DNA from: Millisia brevis NBRC 105863
GTDB lineage: Bacteria; Actinomycetota; Actinomycetes; Mycobacteriales; Mycobacteriaceae
Assembly: GCF_001552615.1 (NCBI RefSeq)
Contig: NZ_BCRN01000017.1
Coordinates: 1-64,000, forward strand
Length of the DNA: 64,000 nucleotides
Direction: 5' to 3'
Shown piece after piece: positions 55,420-64,000 of this stretch. Under the pieces are notes generated by a model. That model was not told where the DNA came from. It made no database searches and saw only the letters and a program-made list of their open reading frames with translations. Numbering within the stretch: position 1 is the first letter of the stretch; every line of letters starts with the position of its first letter. The translations under genes were made by a program, and so were the position numbers.

Positions 55420-55719
55420 CTACTTGTCGACGACCGTCGGGTATACGTGCTCGAAGCTGACCTGCTTGCCGAAGCCGGAGGCGACCACCACGGTGATCCC
55501 GAGGGCGACGAAGAGCACCACCAGGCCGAAGCAGAGGGCGGCGAGCAGGCGACCGATCGGATGCGGCCGGGCGGCGATATCGGCTTCGGCCGAGCCGCCG
55601 ATCCCGAAGGCGAGCGATCGAACCCCGAGTGCGAACAGGGCCGGTAGACCGGCACCCAGAACCAGGCTCACGAGCAGGACGCGCCAGGAACCGTCGAGCG
55701 CGAGTGCGACAGTGTGCAT
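55420..55719 (-). CDS. Small two-helix membrane protein (Rv0544c-like)
   Basis: 99 residues with two hydrophobic segments (about 14-36 and 59-82) separated by a polar loop containing AARPHPIGR; the C-terminus (KQVSFEHVYPTVVDK) is outside if the N-terminus is also outside. Start ATG at 55719, 14 nt after the pitA stop. Recognised by length and position between pitA and DUF3349; function unknown. Confidence 0.8.
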   Translation of the reverse strand: MHTVALALDGSWRVLLVSLVLGAGLPALFALGVRSLAFGIGGSAEADIAARPHPIGRLLAALCFGLVVLFVALGITVVVASGFGKQVSFEHVYPTVVDK

Positions 55720-55733
55720 ATCGGTGCGACCTT

Positions 55734-56954
55734 TCAGACGTTCGCCGGGTCGGACGACGACTCGGTCCGGGTGGTGTCGTCCCAGTGGTCGTTGACGTTC
55801 TCGTGGCTGACGGGATTGATGCGCGAACGCATGTAGATGTACGTCGCCAGGAGAACCAGGACGGTGAAGACGGCGATCGCTCCGGCAAGACCGCCGAGCA
55901 GATGACCGAGCCACCACATCGCCGCACCGACGACGGCGGCGGCGGGCAGGGTGATCAGCCAAGCGGTCGCCATCCGCAGGGCCACACCCCAGCGGACCTC
56001 GGCGCCGCGCCGACCGACCCCGGAACCGAGGATCGATCCGGTGGCGACGTGGGTGGTCGACAGGGCGAAGCCCAGATGGCTCGAGGCGAGGATCACCGCC
56101 GCCGAACTCGATTCCGCCGCCATGCCCTGCGGCGGCGAGATCTCCACCAGTCCCTTGCCGAGGGTGCGGATGACACGCCAGCCGCCGATATAGGTGCCGA
56201 GTGCGATCGCCGTCGCGCAGCAAACCTTCACCCAGACGGGGATGTTGGTGGTGTCGCTCCAGTGGCCGGACGCGATCAGGGCCAGGGTGATCACACCCAT
56301 CGTCTTCTGTGCGTCGTTGGTGCCGTGTGCGAGGGAGACCAGGGAAGCGGAACCGATCTGCCCCCACCGGAAACCGGTATCGGTGAAGCGTGCCGCGACA
56401 CCGGCGGTGATCCGGTACACCAACCAGGTGCCGACCATCGCGACGACGCCGGCGATGATCGGGCTGGCCAGGGCGGGCAGGATCACCTTGCCGATCACCC
56501 CGTCGAGGTGGGTACCGTCGCCGTTCCAGTTGACCCCGTGGATGCCCATGGCGGCGATCGCGGCGCCGATCAGGCCGCCGAAGAGCGCATGCGAGGAACT
56601 GGACGGCAGGCCGAGCAACCAGGTCAACAGATTCCAGGTGACACCGCCGCAGAGCCCGGCCAGCACGATCAGCAGTAGCGCATAACCGTTGTCGGCCAGC
56701 AGTTCCGGCCGGGGGCTGCCGTCGGAGGACTGGATGTTGATCACGGCGTTGGTGACCGTCAGGGCCACCTCGACCGACAGGAACGCGCCCACGAGGTTCA
56801 GGACCGCGGACAGGGCCACCGCGACCTTCGGTTTCAGGGCGCCGGTGGCGATCGAGGTCGCCATCGCATTGGCCGTGTCGTGGAAGCCGTTGGTGAAATC
56901 GAAACCCAAGGCGGTCACGACCACGAGCGCCAGAATGATGAATTCGGGACTCAC
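55734..56954 (-). CDS. pitA: Low-affinity inorganic phosphate transporter (PiT family)
   Basis: 406-residue membrane transporter with the duplicated PiT signature: FDFTNGFHDTANAMATSI near the N-terminus and SLAHGTNDAQKTMGVI in the second half. About ten hydrophobic helices. It cotransports metal-phosphate with protons. GTG start at 56954, preceded by GGAGCG. A second, intact repeat means it should be functional. Confidence 0.93.
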   Translation of the reverse strand: MSPEFIILALVVVTALGFDFTNGFHDTANAMATSIATGALKPKVAVALSAVLNLVGAFLSVEVALTVTNAVINIQSSDGSPRPELLADNGYALLLIVLAGLCGGVTWNLLTWLLGLPSSSSHALFGGLIGAAIAAMGIHGVNWNGDGTHLDGVIGKVILPALASPIIAGVVAMVGTWLVYRITAGVAARFTDTGFRWGQIGSASLVSLAHGTNDAQKTMGVITLALIASGHWSDTTNIPVWVKVCCATAIALGTYIGGWRVIRTLGKGLVEISPPQGMAAESSSAAVILASSHLGFALSTTHVATGSILGSGVGRRGAEVRWGVALRMATAWLITLPAAAVVGAAMWWLGHLLGGLAGAIAVFTVLVLLATYIYMRSRINPVSHENVNDHWDDTTRTESSSDPANV

Positions 56955-57112
56955 GGGATCAACGCTCCACCCGATACCGGACCCCGCGATAGAGTCGGCT
57001 CCCGCTGTTCACCAGCTATTCGAGCCGGTGATACTTCCGTCCGGTCGGATCATCCTGTATGTCCCGGTTGCCCGATGTCGGCCGCCCAACTCGGATGTGT
57101 CCCAACGCAAAC

Positions 57113-57140
57113 CGACCCGCAGGCGTGCGCCTGCGGGTCG
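57113..57140 (-). terminator. Hairpin terminator after the DUF2631 gene
   Basis: A perfect 13-bp stem, CGACCCGCAGGCG (57113-57125) with its complement at 57128-57140, 21 nt past the stop of the minus-strand gene. On that strand the stem is followed by GGTTTGCG. Confidence 0.7.
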
Positions 57141-57160
57141 ATGCGGAACGTGCGAGCGGG

Positions 57161-57427
57161 TCAGCCCTTGCGGCGGCGACGCAGCCAGTCGATCCCGATG
57201 AACCCGACGATGCTGAGCGCGAACCCGATCAGGTACAGATCCTCGATACGGCTCTCGTGATTGCCGATCATCATCACGAGCAGGAACAGCGCGGTCACGA
57301 ATCCGGCGATGCGGAAGAAGGTGTGGTTCTCGCCGCTCCAACCCCACTCGGTGGAGGGCACGTCGGCGGCGTCGGCCTTCCAGCCGAGGGGACGCGGGGA
57401 CCGGGGTTCGGTGTCTGCACCGGACAT
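57161..57427 (-). CDS. DUF2631 membrane protein (Rv2876-like)
   Basis: 88 residues: a hydrophilic N-terminus (GWKADAADVPSTEWGWSGENH), two hydrophobic helices (about 38-55 and 63-80), and a basic C-terminus RRRRKG. Family of unknown function, conserved near dxr in Mycobacteriales. ATG at 57427 with AGGAAGG upstream. Divergent from dxr across 183 nt. Confidence 0.82.
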   Translation of the reverse strand: MSGADTEPRSPRPLGWKADAADVPSTEWGWSGENHTFFRIAGFVTALFLLVMMIGNHESRIEDLYLIGFALSIVGFIGIDWLRRRRKG

Positions 57428-57597
57428 GGCGGACCTTCCTGTCGCCGGGGCGGTGCCGGACACCGCCGAGGTTCTGTCGGGACCATCGTGGCATACGACA
57501 GTGCGTCGTAACGACTCGGCGCGATATTCGGCGCGTGCCGAGCGCCATCGGCGGCCCGTCCGGGCCCGGTCGTGGTCGCCGCGGGCGGGTCGGCCTG

Positions 57598-57603
57598 CAC
57601 AAT
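57598..57603 (+). promoter_or_regulatory. -10 element for a leaderless dxr mRNA
   Basis: CACAAT ends 7 nt before the GTG at 57611; the in-frame ATG at 57602 overlaps this element and so is a poorer start choice. Confidence 0.5.
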
Positions 57604-57610
57604 GGGCGAT

Positions 57611-58840
57611 GTGAACGTGGGCGATGTGAACGCCGGCACCTCCCGGCACGCCGGTGCGACGGACCGGATCCGGGTGGTCGTCCTGGGCAGCACCGGCTCG
57701 ATCGGTACGCAGGCCATCGACGTGATCGCCGCCAACCCGGATCGATTCGAGCTGGTCGGCCTGGCTGCGGGCGGATCCCGTCCCGACGAATTGGCCGATC
57801 AGGCGAAGCGCTTCGGTGTGCTCGACGTCGCGGTCGGCGATGCGGACGGTGGACGACGGGTCCGCGACGCGCTCGACGGCTCGTCGACACGGGTGCGCAC
57901 CGGACGCGACGCGATCCGTGAACTGGTCGAGGAGATCCCGGCGGACGTCGTGCTCAACGCCCTCGTCGGTGCGATGGGACTCGAGCCGACGCTCGCCGCG
58001 CTGCGGTCGGGTGCTCGGCTGGCGCTGGCGAACAAGGAGTCGCTGGTCGCGGGCGGTCCCCTGGTTCTCGACGCGGCCCAACCGGGCCAGATCGTTCCGG
58101 TCGACTCCGAGCACTCCGCGCTCGCCCAGTGCCTCTGGGCCGGTCGCAGCGAGGAGATCGCTCGGCTGGTGCTGACCGCCTCGGGGGGCCCCTTCCGCGG
58201 GTGGACCGCCGAGCGGCTCGAGGACGTCACCCCCGAGATGGCCGGCGCCCATCCGACCTGGTCGATGGGCCCGATGAATACCCTCAACTCGGCCACGCTG
58301 GTCAACAAGGGCCTCGAACTGATCGAGGCGAATCTGCTGTTCGGTATCCCCTACGACCGGATCGACGTGACCGTGCACCCGCAGTCGATCGTGCACTCGA
58401 TGGTCACCTTCACCGACGGCTCGACGATCGCCCAGGCCAGCCCGCCGGATATGCGGCTGCCGATCTCGTTGGCGTTGGGCTGGCCCGACCGGGTGGCCGG
58501 CACCTCGACCCCCTGCGACTTCACCACCGCCGCTCGCTGGGACTTCGAGCCGCTCGACGGCGCGGTCTTCCCGGCGGTCGATCTCGCTCGCCTGGCCGGA
58601 ACCGTCGGCGGCAGCCTTCCCGCCGTCTACAACGCCGCCAACGAGATCGCCGCCGAGGCCTTCCTCGACGAGCGGATCGCCTTCCCGCGCATCGTCGAGA
58701 TCGTCGCGGAGATCGTCGACCGGGGCCGCGAGGAATGGTCGGTGCGGCCGCGTACCGTGGACGACGCACTCGCCGCAGACGCATGGGCCCGCGCCCGAGC
58801 CGGTGAGCTCGTCGACAGAAAGGCGCGTGCCACGCGATGA
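57611..58840 (+). CDS. dxr: 1-deoxy-D-xylulose 5-phosphate reductoisomerase
   Basis: 409-residue NADPH enzyme, second step of the MEP isoprenoid pathway. NADPH motif [12 protein letters not shown]; metal and substrate motifs [34 protein letters not shown] and [15 protein letters not shown] are intact. GTG 57611 is preferred because of the leaderless -10; ATG 57602 or GTG 57572 would add 3 or 13 residues. The stop overlaps rip1 by 4 nt; with ispG two genes on, this is a MEP-pathway cluster. Confidence 0.96.
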   Translation: MNVGDVNAGTSRHAGATDRIRVVVLGSTGSIGTQAIDVIAANPDRFELVGLAAGGSRPDELADQAKRFGVLDVAVGDADGGRRVRDALDGSSTRVRTGRDAIRELVEEIPADVVLNALVGAMGLEPTLAALRSGARLALANKESLVAGGPLVLDAAQPGQIVPVDSEHSALAQCLWAGRSEEIARLVLTASGGPFRGWTAERLEDVTPEMAGAHPTWSMGPMNTLNSATLVNKGLELIEANLLFGIPYDRIDVTVHPQSIVHSMVTFTDGSTIAQASPPDMRLPISLALGWPDRVAGTSTPCDFTTAARWDFEPLDGAVFPAVDLARLAGTVGGSLPAVYNAANEIAAEAFLDERIAFPRIVEIVAEIVDRGREEWSVRPRTVDDALAADAWARARAGELVDRKARATR

Positions 58841-60060
58841 TGTTCGTCCTCGGCGTGACCCTCTTCGCGGTCGGAATCGCCCTGTCGATCGCGCTGCACG
58901 AGGCCGGCCACATGTGGACCGCGCGCGCCCTGGGGATGAAGGTGCGCCGCTTCTACATCGGCTTCGGCCCGAAGGTGCTGTCCTTCCGGCGCGGCGAGAC
59001 CGAGTACGGCCTCAAGGCGATCCCGGCCGGCGGTTTCTGCGATATCGCCGGGATGACCCCGCTCGACGAACTGGCCCCCGACGAACACGAACGGGCGATG
59101 TACCGGCAGGCCACCTGGAAGCGCGTGGTCGTCATGGTCGGCGGCATCGCGATGAACATCGTGCTCGGCTTCGTGCTGGTCTGGGTCCTGGCGGTCGGGT
59201 GGGGTCTGCCCGACCGGGACGCGCCGACCCGCATGGTCGTCGAGACCACCCAATGCGCCGGCGACAGCCAGGCCCGCGACGGCCAGATCTCCGCGTGCAC
59301 CGGCCCCGGACCGGCCGGGTTGGCCGGCATCCGGTCGGGGGATCAGATCCTGGCGATCAACGGCGTCGACACCCCGAACTTCGGCGACGTCATCGAGGCG
59401 GTCCGCCCGCTGCAGGGCACCGCGCAGGTCACCGTCGAACGCGACGGACAGCAGATCACCGTGCCGGTGGCCGTCCAGCAGGTCTCCCGCTGGATCGTCG
59501 ACCGCAGCGTGAGCGACGAGCCGCAGCTGCAGACGATCGGCGTGATCGGCGTGGTCGCCAAGTCGTTCCCCAATATCCAATACGGACCGATCCAGGCGAT
59601 CCCGGCGGCGGTGGCGTTCACCGGCGATATGGCGGTCGAGACCGTCAAGGCGATCGTCACCCTGCCGACCAAGGTCGTCGGGCTGTGGAACGCGATCTTC
59701 GGCGGGGCCGAGCGAGCCGAGGACACCCCGATCAGCGTGGTCGGGGCCAGCGTGATCGGCGGTCAGGCGGCCGAGCGGGGGCTCTGGGAGGTCTTCGTCG
59801 GGCTGCTCGCCGCGCTCAACTACTTCCTCGCGGTGTTCAACATGCTCCCGTTGCTGCCGCTCGACGGAGGTCACATCGCGGTCACCCTCTACGAGAAGGT
59901 GCGCAATACCTTCCGCGTGCGGCGCGGCCGGGCGATCGGCGAGCCGGTCGACTACCTCAAGCTGCTGCCGGCGACCTACGTGGTCATGCTGGTCGGCGGG
60001 GCGTTCATGGTGCTGACCCTCACCGCCGACATCGTCAACCCCCTGCAGGTTTTCCGCTGA
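58837..60060 (+). CDS. rip1: Site-2 intramembrane metalloprotease (Rip1/RseP family)
   Basis: 407-residue zinc protease that cleaves anti-sigma factors within the membrane. HEAGH active site at residues 21-25 in the first helix, GxG-type loop [11 protein letters not shown], one PDZ domain ([16 protein letters not shown]), and the second zinc motif LPLDGGH near the C-terminus. Counterpart of Rv2869c, which processes anti-sigma K, L and M in M. tuberculosis. Coupled to dxr by a 4-nt overlap. Confidence 0.95.
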   Translation: MMFVLGVTLFAVGIALSIALHEAGHMWTARALGMKVRRFYIGFGPKVLSFRRGETEYGLKAIPAGGFCDIAGMTPLDELAPDEHERAMYRQATWKRVVVMVGGIAMNIVLGFVLVWVLAVGWGLPDRDAPTRMVVETTQCAGDSQARDGQISACTGPGPAGLAGIRSGDQILAINGVDTPNFGDVIEAVRPLQGTAQVTVERDGQQITVPVAVQQVSRWIVDRSVSDEPQLQTIGVIGVVAKSFPNIQYGPIQAIPAAVAFTGDMAVETVKAIVTLPTKVVGLWNAIFGGAERAEDTPISVVGASVIGGQAAERGLWEVFVGLLAALNYFLAVFNMLPLLPLDGGHIAVTLYEKVRNTFRVRRGRAIGEPVDYLKLLPATYVVMLVGGAFMVLTLTADIVNPLQVFR

Positions 60061-60143
60061 TCGACGCCGTCGCGAGCCGCCGGCCGGTGCCCTCGTGACG
60101 GCATGCCGAACCGAGGGCGAGCGGCGGTGTCCGAGAACGGGAC

Positions 60144-60149
60144 TAGAAT
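60144..60149 (+). promoter_or_regulatory. -10 element for a leaderless ispG mRNA
   Basis: TAGAAT ends 7 nt before the GTG at 60157; this is the best match to a leaderless promoter in the window. Confidence 0.6.
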
Positions 60150-60156
60150 CGGGCAA

Positions 60157-61314
60157 GTGACTGGTTCCGTAGGACTGGGACTGCCGGGAGTACCGGCGCC
60201 CACACTCGCTCCGCGCCGCCGTACCCGCCAGCTGATGGTGGGGAATGTCGGAGTCGGCAGCGACCACCCCATCCCGGTGCAATCGATGACCACCACCCCC
60301 ACCCACGACATCAACGCGACCCTGCAGCAGATCGCGGAGTTGACCGCGTCGGGCTGCGACATCGTACGTGTGGCCTGCCCGCGGCAGGAGGACGCCGACG
60401 CCCTGGTCGCGATCGCCGCCAAGAGCCAGATCCCGGTGATCGCCGATATCCACTTCCAACCGCGCTATATCTTCGCCGCGATCGACGCCGGCTGCGCCGC
60501 GGTGCGGGTCAATCCCGGCAACATCAAGGAATTCGATGGCCGCGTCGGTGAGGTCGCCAAGGCCGCCGGCGCCGCCGGCATCCCGATTCGCATCGGTGTC
60601 AACGCCGGCTCGCTCGACAAGCGGATGATGGACAAGTACGGCAAAGCCACGCCCGAGGCGCTGGTCGAGTCGGCGCTCTGGGAAGCCTCGCTCTTCGAGG
60701 AGCACGGCTTCGGCGACATCAAGATCTCGGTCAAGCACAACGACCCGGTGGTCATGGTCGAGGCCTACCGGCAGCTCGCCGCACAGAGCGACTACCCCCT
60801 GCACCTCGGCGTCACCGAGGCCGGTCCGTCCTTTCAGGGCACGATCAAGTCGGCCGTCGCCTTCGGCGCGCTGTTGTCCGAGGGCATCGGCGACACGATC
60901 CGCGTCTCGCTGTCCGCCCCGCCGGCCGAGGAGATCAAGGTCGGCGACCAGATCCTGCAGTCGCTGAATCTGCGGCCGCGCAAGCTCGAGATCGTCTCCT
61001 GCCCGTCCTGCGGCCGCGCCCAGGTCGATGTCTACACCTTGGCCAACGAGGTCACCGCCGGCCTCGAGGGGATGGAGATCCCGCTGCGCGTCGCGGTGAT
61101 GGGATGTGTCGTCAACGGACCGGGCGAGGCCCGCGAAGCCGATCTCGGTGTCGCATCCGGCAACGGCAGGGGTCAGATCTTCGTCAAGGGCAAGGTCATC
61201 AAGACCGTTCCCGAAGCACAGATCGTCGAGACCCTGATCGAGGAAGCGATGCGGATCGCCGAGGAGTCCGACCCGGACACGGCAAGCGGATCGCCGGTCG
61301 TCACGGTCGGGTGA
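60157..61314 (+). CDS. ispG: 4-hydroxy-3-methylbut-2-enyl diphosphate synthase (flavodoxin/ferredoxin)
   Basis: 385-residue [4Fe-4S] enzyme of the MEP pathway. N-terminal [20 protein letters not shown] and [11 protein letters not shown] barrel with VRVNPGNIK; cluster cysteines in [11 protein letters not shown] and [14 protein letters not shown] at 60157 chosen from the leaderless -10. It follows rip1 after 96 nt, the conserved dxr-rip1-ispG order. Confidence 0.97.
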   Translation: MTGSVGLGLPGVPAPTLAPRRRTRQLMVGNVGVGSDHPIPVQSMTTTPTHDINATLQQIAELTASGCDIVRVACPRQEDADALVAIAAKSQIPVIADIHFQPRYIFAAIDAGCAAVRVNPGNIKEFDGRVGEVAKAAGAAGIPIRIGVNAGSLDKRMMDKYGKATPEALVESALWEASLFEEHGFGDIKISVKHNDPVVMVEAYRQLAAQSDYPLHLGVTEAGPSFQGTIKSAVAFGALLSEGIGDTIRVSLSAPPAEEIKVGDQILQSLNLRPRKLEIVSCPSCGRAQVDVYTLANEVTAGLEGMEIPLRVAVMGCVVNGPGEAREADLGVASGNGRGQIFVKGKVIKTVPEAQIVETLIEEAMRIAEESDPDTASGSPVVTVG

Positions 61315-61459
61315 CCCGGACTGGGCTGATCGGCCACGAAGCGACGCCGGCCGGCGCCCGAACGTGGGACAGTTGCCAACACGGGCCGGCCGTGTCGACC
61401 GCCGGTATCGCATGTCGCGTCCACACGGGAGGCGACCGAATCGGGCGAGGAGTGCGGCG

Positions 61460-62311
61460 ATGCTGAAGATGCCCAGCATGCGGGCGCACGGCGTTCGCAC
61501 TCTCGGGGGACGGGATGTCCCCGAGGTGCTGCGGGTCCTCGACGCCGACCCGGTCGCGGCGTGCATGATCGCCGCGCGGGTGGAGGAGATCGGCCTCGAC
61601 GCCCGACTGCTGCACGGCCAACTGTGGGCGCGGGGTGCGACCAAGTCCTCGCTCTGCTTCTCCGGTGCCAATCTGGTCCCGCTGAGCGGCGGGCCCGATG
61701 ATGTGCGAGCCTTCGCCGACCGCGCGGCGCGACTGCCGCGGGTCTGCTCCTCGCTGGTCGGGCGGGCCGAGCTGACCCTTCCGCTCTGGGAGGAACTGCA
61801 AGCGGACTGGGGCCCGCCGCGCGAGGTGCGCGCCGAGCAGCCACTGCTGGCGGTCACCCATGTCCCGGATCACCTGATCGACCGCGACGTGCGACAGGTG
61901 CGCCCGCACGAGATCAACGCCTACTTCCCGGTCGCGGTCGCGATGTTCCGGGAGGAGGTCGGCGTCGACCCCCTGGCCGGTGACGGTGGCGTGGGCTATC
62001 GGCGCCGGATCGCGAACCTGATCGACGCGGGGCGCGCCTACGCCCGCTTCGACGGCGAACGGGTGATATTCAAGGCCGAGGTCGGCTCGATGTCACGGGC
62101 CGTCGGACAGATCCAGGGCGTCTGGGTCGCGCCCGACCTGCGCAGCCACGGCCTGGGGACCGGGGGAACCGCGGCGGTCGCGGCCATGGTCAACGCCGGC
62201 GGCCGCATCGCCAGCCTCTACGTCAACAGCTTCAACACCCCGGCCCGGCGGGCCTATGCGCGCATCGGATTCCGCCGCGTCGGCACCTTCACCACCGTCC
62301 TGCTCGACTGA
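61460..62311 (+). CDS. GNAT-family acetyltransferase (Rv2867c-like)
   Basis: 283 residues: an N-terminal DUF4081-like half and a C-terminal GNAT domain, where the acetyl-CoA loop reads VWVAPDLRSHGLGTGG (R/Q-x-x-G-x-G/A) and VNSFNTPARRAYARIGFRRVG closes the fold. The substrate is unknown. ATG at 61460 with GAGGAG upstream. A hairpin immediately after the stop (62311-62328) may terminate it. Confidence 0.85.
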   Translation: MLKMPSMRAHGVRTLGGRDVPEVLRVLDADPVAACMIAARVEEIGLDARLLHGQLWARGATKSSLCFSGANLVPLSGGPDDVRAFADRAARLPRVCSSLVGRAELTLPLWEELQADWGPPREVRAEQPLLAVTHVPDHLIDRDVRQVRPHEINAYFPVAVAMFREEVGVDPLAGDGGVGYRRRIANLIDAGRAYARFDGERVIFKAEVGSMSRAVGQIQGVWVAPDLRSHGLGTGGTAAVAAMVNAGGRIASLYVNSFNTPARRAYARIGFRRVGTFTTVLLD

Positions 62312-62363
62312 CCGTCCGGCCGGGCGGTACGAGCCGTTCGGGACCTCCGGTGTATCGGTCTGC

Positions 62364-62465
62364 TTGCTCCGGGCGATCGGCCGCGCCTACACTGGTGGTG
62401 CCCGAGACCCTTTAGTCGAGGGAAGTGACCCCGCAGCCATCCGGACGGTTGGTGAGCGGGGTTTC
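62364..62465 (+). ncRNA. Candidate small RNA or regulatory transcript
   Basis: A promoter-like TTGCTC (62364) with an 18-bp spacer to TACACT (62388-62393) points right, with an expected start near 62400. It is followed by a small hairpin CCCT/AGGG (62408-62422) and a longer one ACCCCGC/GCGGGGT (62428-62462), with a nested CCATCC-GGAC-GGTTGG stem, then TTTC. No open frame fits. The larger hairpin may instead be the terminator of the minus-strand gene that stops at 62472, so this is only a candidate. Confidence 0.3.
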
Positions 62466-62471
62466 GCGCGT

Positions 62472-62858
62472 TCAGGGGTCGACTCGGATCGTCTCTCCCA
62501 CGATCGGCGCGATGCGCGCCCTCCACCCGGGCTTCCTGGTCGCCAGACACCAGGCCACCGCGTCGGGAATGCGCAGCAGCGGCTCCGCCGCGGCGCGCGC
62601 ATGCGCATAGTTCGGCGCGGTCGCGGCGTGCGCCCGGCGGGCGCCGTGCAGGATCCGCAGATCCGCGGCCAACAGGCTGTCGTCCTGCTCGACGACCATC
62701 CGATGGGCGCCGATGGCGGCGGTGAAGTGGATGCGATCCTGACCCGGCAGAATCAGGGCCCGGATGCTCTTCCGGCAGATCGCAAACGTGGCCGGCGTAC
62801 CGATAGCCGTCGCCAACAGCAGCCCGTCCTGCTTGGTTTCGTCGACGAAGGCGTGCAT
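62472..62858 (-). CDS. Hypothetical actinobacterial protein, apparently internally shortened
   Basis: 128 residues. The start HAFVDETKQDGLLLATA, the RALILPGQDRIHF segment, and AIGAHRMVVEQDDSLLAADLRIL and PLLRIPDAVAWCLA later on match a common actinobacterial hypothetical family that I know with a longer middle part (about 55 residues between the HF and AHR segments). Here those two blocks are nearly joined. Either an in-frame deletion or a short subfamily; function unknown. ATG at 62858, divergent from the cupin gene. Confidence 0.55.
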   Translation of the reverse strand: MHAFVDETKQDGLLLATAIGTPATFAICRKSIRALILPGQDRIHFTAAIGAHRMVVEQDDSLLAADLRILHGARRAHAATAPNYAHARAAAEPLLRIPDAVAWCLATRKPGWRARIAPIVGETIRVDP

Positions 62859-62908
62859 CGCGAGCGTTGAGTATTGCTGCCGAAACCGACATGTTCGGGC
62901 GCCCGCGT

Positions 62909-62914
62909 TAGCGT
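62909..62914 (+). promoter_or_regulatory. -10 element for a leaderless cupin mRNA
   Basis: TAGCGT ends 6 nt before the ATG at 62921. Confidence 0.45.
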
Positions 62915-62920
62915 CGTGGG

Positions 62921-63256
62921 ATGCAGCCGAACAGTGCCATCGATGCCTCGCGCCTCGCGATGGAGTCCGAGCCGGTCGTCGCGGAGCAGACGGTTGCGGG
63001 GGAGCCGCGAACCGCGGCGACGGCGTTGACCTCCTTCGGCGGATTCGAGGTCGGGGTGTGGGAGATGACCGCCGGCGTCATGCGCGATGTCGAGGCCGAC
63101 GAGATCTTCGTCGTACTGTCGGGCCGCGCGACGGTCACCTTCGACGATGGCACCCCGACGCTGGACCTGTCCGGCGGCGATGTCGTGCGGCTCGCCGCCG
63201 GCGCGCACACCGTGTGGACGGTCACCGAGACCCTCCGCAAGGTGTACATCACGTAG
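62921..63256 (+). CDS. Cupin-domain protein
   Basis: 111 residues forming a single small beta barrel: FEVGVWEMTAGVMRDVEADEIFVVLSGRATVTFDDG then LDLSGGDVVRLAAGAHTVWTV. The pattern is of the DUF861/EutQ-like cupins; metal-binding His residues of cupin motif 1 are largely replaced (EADEIFVV), so a metal enzyme is not assured. ATG at 62921 behind a leaderless promoter. Function unknown. Confidence 0.8.
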   Translation: MQPNSAIDASRLAMESEPVVAEQTVAGEPRTAATALTSFGGFEVGVWEMTAGVMRDVEADEIFVVLSGRATVTFDDGTPTLDLSGGDVVRLAAGAHTVWTVTETLRKVYIT

Positions 63257-63351
63257 CGGCCCCCTGCGGTCGCGTCGATCCGGCCGCACCCCGGGTCGGC
63301 GAATTGCCGTCCGCTGCGGCGGGGCACGGGGGAGCGGCTGCTCGCAGCACA

Positions 63352-63357
63352 TAGTCT
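63352..63357 (+). promoter_or_regulatory. -10 element for the penicillin-binding lipoprotein gene
   Basis: TAGTCT ends 6 nt before the GTG at 63364, predicting a leaderless transcript that begins at that GTG. Confidence 0.5.
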
Positions 63358-63363
63358 CTGGTC

Positions 63364-64000
63364 GTGATGCCCGGCTCGCGACGACATCTCCCGCCCCGCG
63401 GGTGGATCGCGGCCGGGTTGATCCTGCTTCTCGTCTCGATCACCGGTTGCTCCGCGCCACCGACCGGTCCCGAGGCCGCGGTGATCGACTTCGTCGCGGC
63501 GGTCGGATCCGGCGATATCGACGCCGCCGCCGGCCTGACCGATCGACCCGACCTGGCCGCCCCCACGATCCGTTCGGTCCACGACGGCCTGCAGGCGACC
63601 GGTCTGACCGTCGAGACCGGTGCCGTGCGGATCTCCGGGGACTCGGCCACCGTCGACTACACCTACACCTGGACGTTGTCGGCGAACCGGCAGTGGACCT
63701 ACGAGGGGCAGCTGCCGCTGGCCCGGCGCGGTGGGCAGTGGGTGCTGCGGTGGAGCCCGTCGGATCTGCACCCCTCGCTCGGCAGCGACCAGACCCTCGA
63801 ACTGCGCCTGATCGAGGCCTCCCGCGCCCGGGTCAACGAAAACGGCGGCAGCGATGTGCTCGTACCCGGTCGGGTGATGCGCATCACCTGGTCCGCCGAG
63901 GGGGTCGACGACACCGTCGGCGCCGTCCGCGATCTGGTCGACCTGCTGCGTCCCGCGACCACCCCGAGCCCGCAGGCGATCGTCGAGGCCGCCACCGGCT
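63364..64000 (+). CDS. Penicillin-binding lipoprotein, N-terminal part (3' truncated)
   Basis: The frame is open to the window end (about 212 codons seen). A signal peptide with lipobox SITGC lipidates Cys28 (ATG numbering), followed by an NTF2-like/MecA-N domain: VIDFVAAVGSGDIDAAAGLTD, VDYTYTWTLSANRQWTYEG and WVLRWSPSDLHPSLG. This N-terminal layout matches Rv2864c, a class B penicillin-binding lipoprotein, which also follows this gene block. The transpeptidase domain lies outside. GTG 63364 is chosen from the -10 spacing; ATG 63367 is next. Confidence 0.88.
   Translation, partial: MMPGSRRHLPPRGWIAAGLILLLVSITGCSAPPTGPEAAVIDFVAAVGSGDIDAAAGLTDRPDLAAPTIRSVHDGLQATGLTVETGAVRISGDSATVDYTYTWTLSANRQWTYEGQLPLARRGGQWVLRWSPSDLHPSLGSDQTLELRLIEASRARVNENGGSDVLVPGRVMRITWSAEGVDDTVGAVRDLVDLLRPATTPSPQAIVEAATG

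Noticed and set aside
62388-62470. Riboswitch (cobalamin-like) before the hypothetical gene
   Set aside because: The stretch has a superficial GGGAAGTGACC-like core but lacks the full consensus and does not precede a plus-strand vitamin gene.

Overview
The window is a high-GC chromosomal segment from an actinobacterium of the order Mycobacteriales. The basis is gene order: smc-ftsY-amtB-glnB-glnD-ffh, rpsP-khpA-rimM-trmD, rplS-lepB-rnhB-DUF2469, yraN-comM-dprA-viuB-xerC, M23 peptidase/rpsB-tsf-pyrH-frr-cdsA-rlmN and dxr-rip1-ispG-GNAT-PBP follow the order I know from Mycobacterium tuberculosis Rv2922c to Rv2864c. A Gordonia/Williamsia-like genus is my guess, not something shown by the sequence. 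Many GTG starts and TAnnnT -10 elements 6-9 nt before a start codon (leaderless mRNAs) fit this group.

Layout. 1-9057: 3' end of smc, ftsY, then the nitrogen-control operon amtB-glnB-glnD behind a tandem GlnR-type operator, then ffh. 9065-10147: conserved amidohydrolase. 10150-23438: an accessory, nearly gapless minus-strand cluster of 11 genes (aldo/keto reductase, LLM flavin monooxygenase, NAD(P)-binding protein, Dyp/DUF7405-like protein, a short acyl-CoA-dehydrogenase-like protein, a complete peptide/nickel-type ABC importer, two DszC/SfnB-like flavin monooxygenases). It looks like an uptake-plus-oxidation pathway, probably for an organosulfur or similar compound; the substrate is unknown. 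23632-28768: an operon of a MocR-like regulator and a heterodimeric ABC exporter with one degenerate ATP site. The regulator has lost the PLP lysine, and repeated 11-bp motifs lie in front of it.

29171-36427: ribosome and RNA-maturation genes, tex with a long RGG-type tail, signal peptidase, RNase HII and a DUF2469 gene. 36522-40245: DUF2252 protein, C-N hydrolase and Nramp transporter. 40413-46216: yraN, comM, dprA, an Lsr2-family gene, viuB and xerC. 46356-48075: a MinD/ParA-like ATPase broken by a frameshift. 48179-54959: M23 protein, rpsB, tsf, pyrH, frr, cdsA and rlmN. 55051-57427: DUF3349, a small membrane protein, pitA and DUF2631. 57611-64000: dxr, rip1, ispG, a GNAT protein, a shortened hypothetical protein, a cupin and the 5' part of a penicillin-binding lipoprotein.

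The core genes are ordinary. The points that deserve attention are the 11-gene oxygenase/importer cluster, the MocR-exporter operon and its operators, the frameshifted ATPase, the Lsr2 gene beside dprA, a possible small RNA at about 62364-62465, and the series of leaderless promoters. I saw no tRNA, rRNA, CRISPR array, insertion sequence or prophage.
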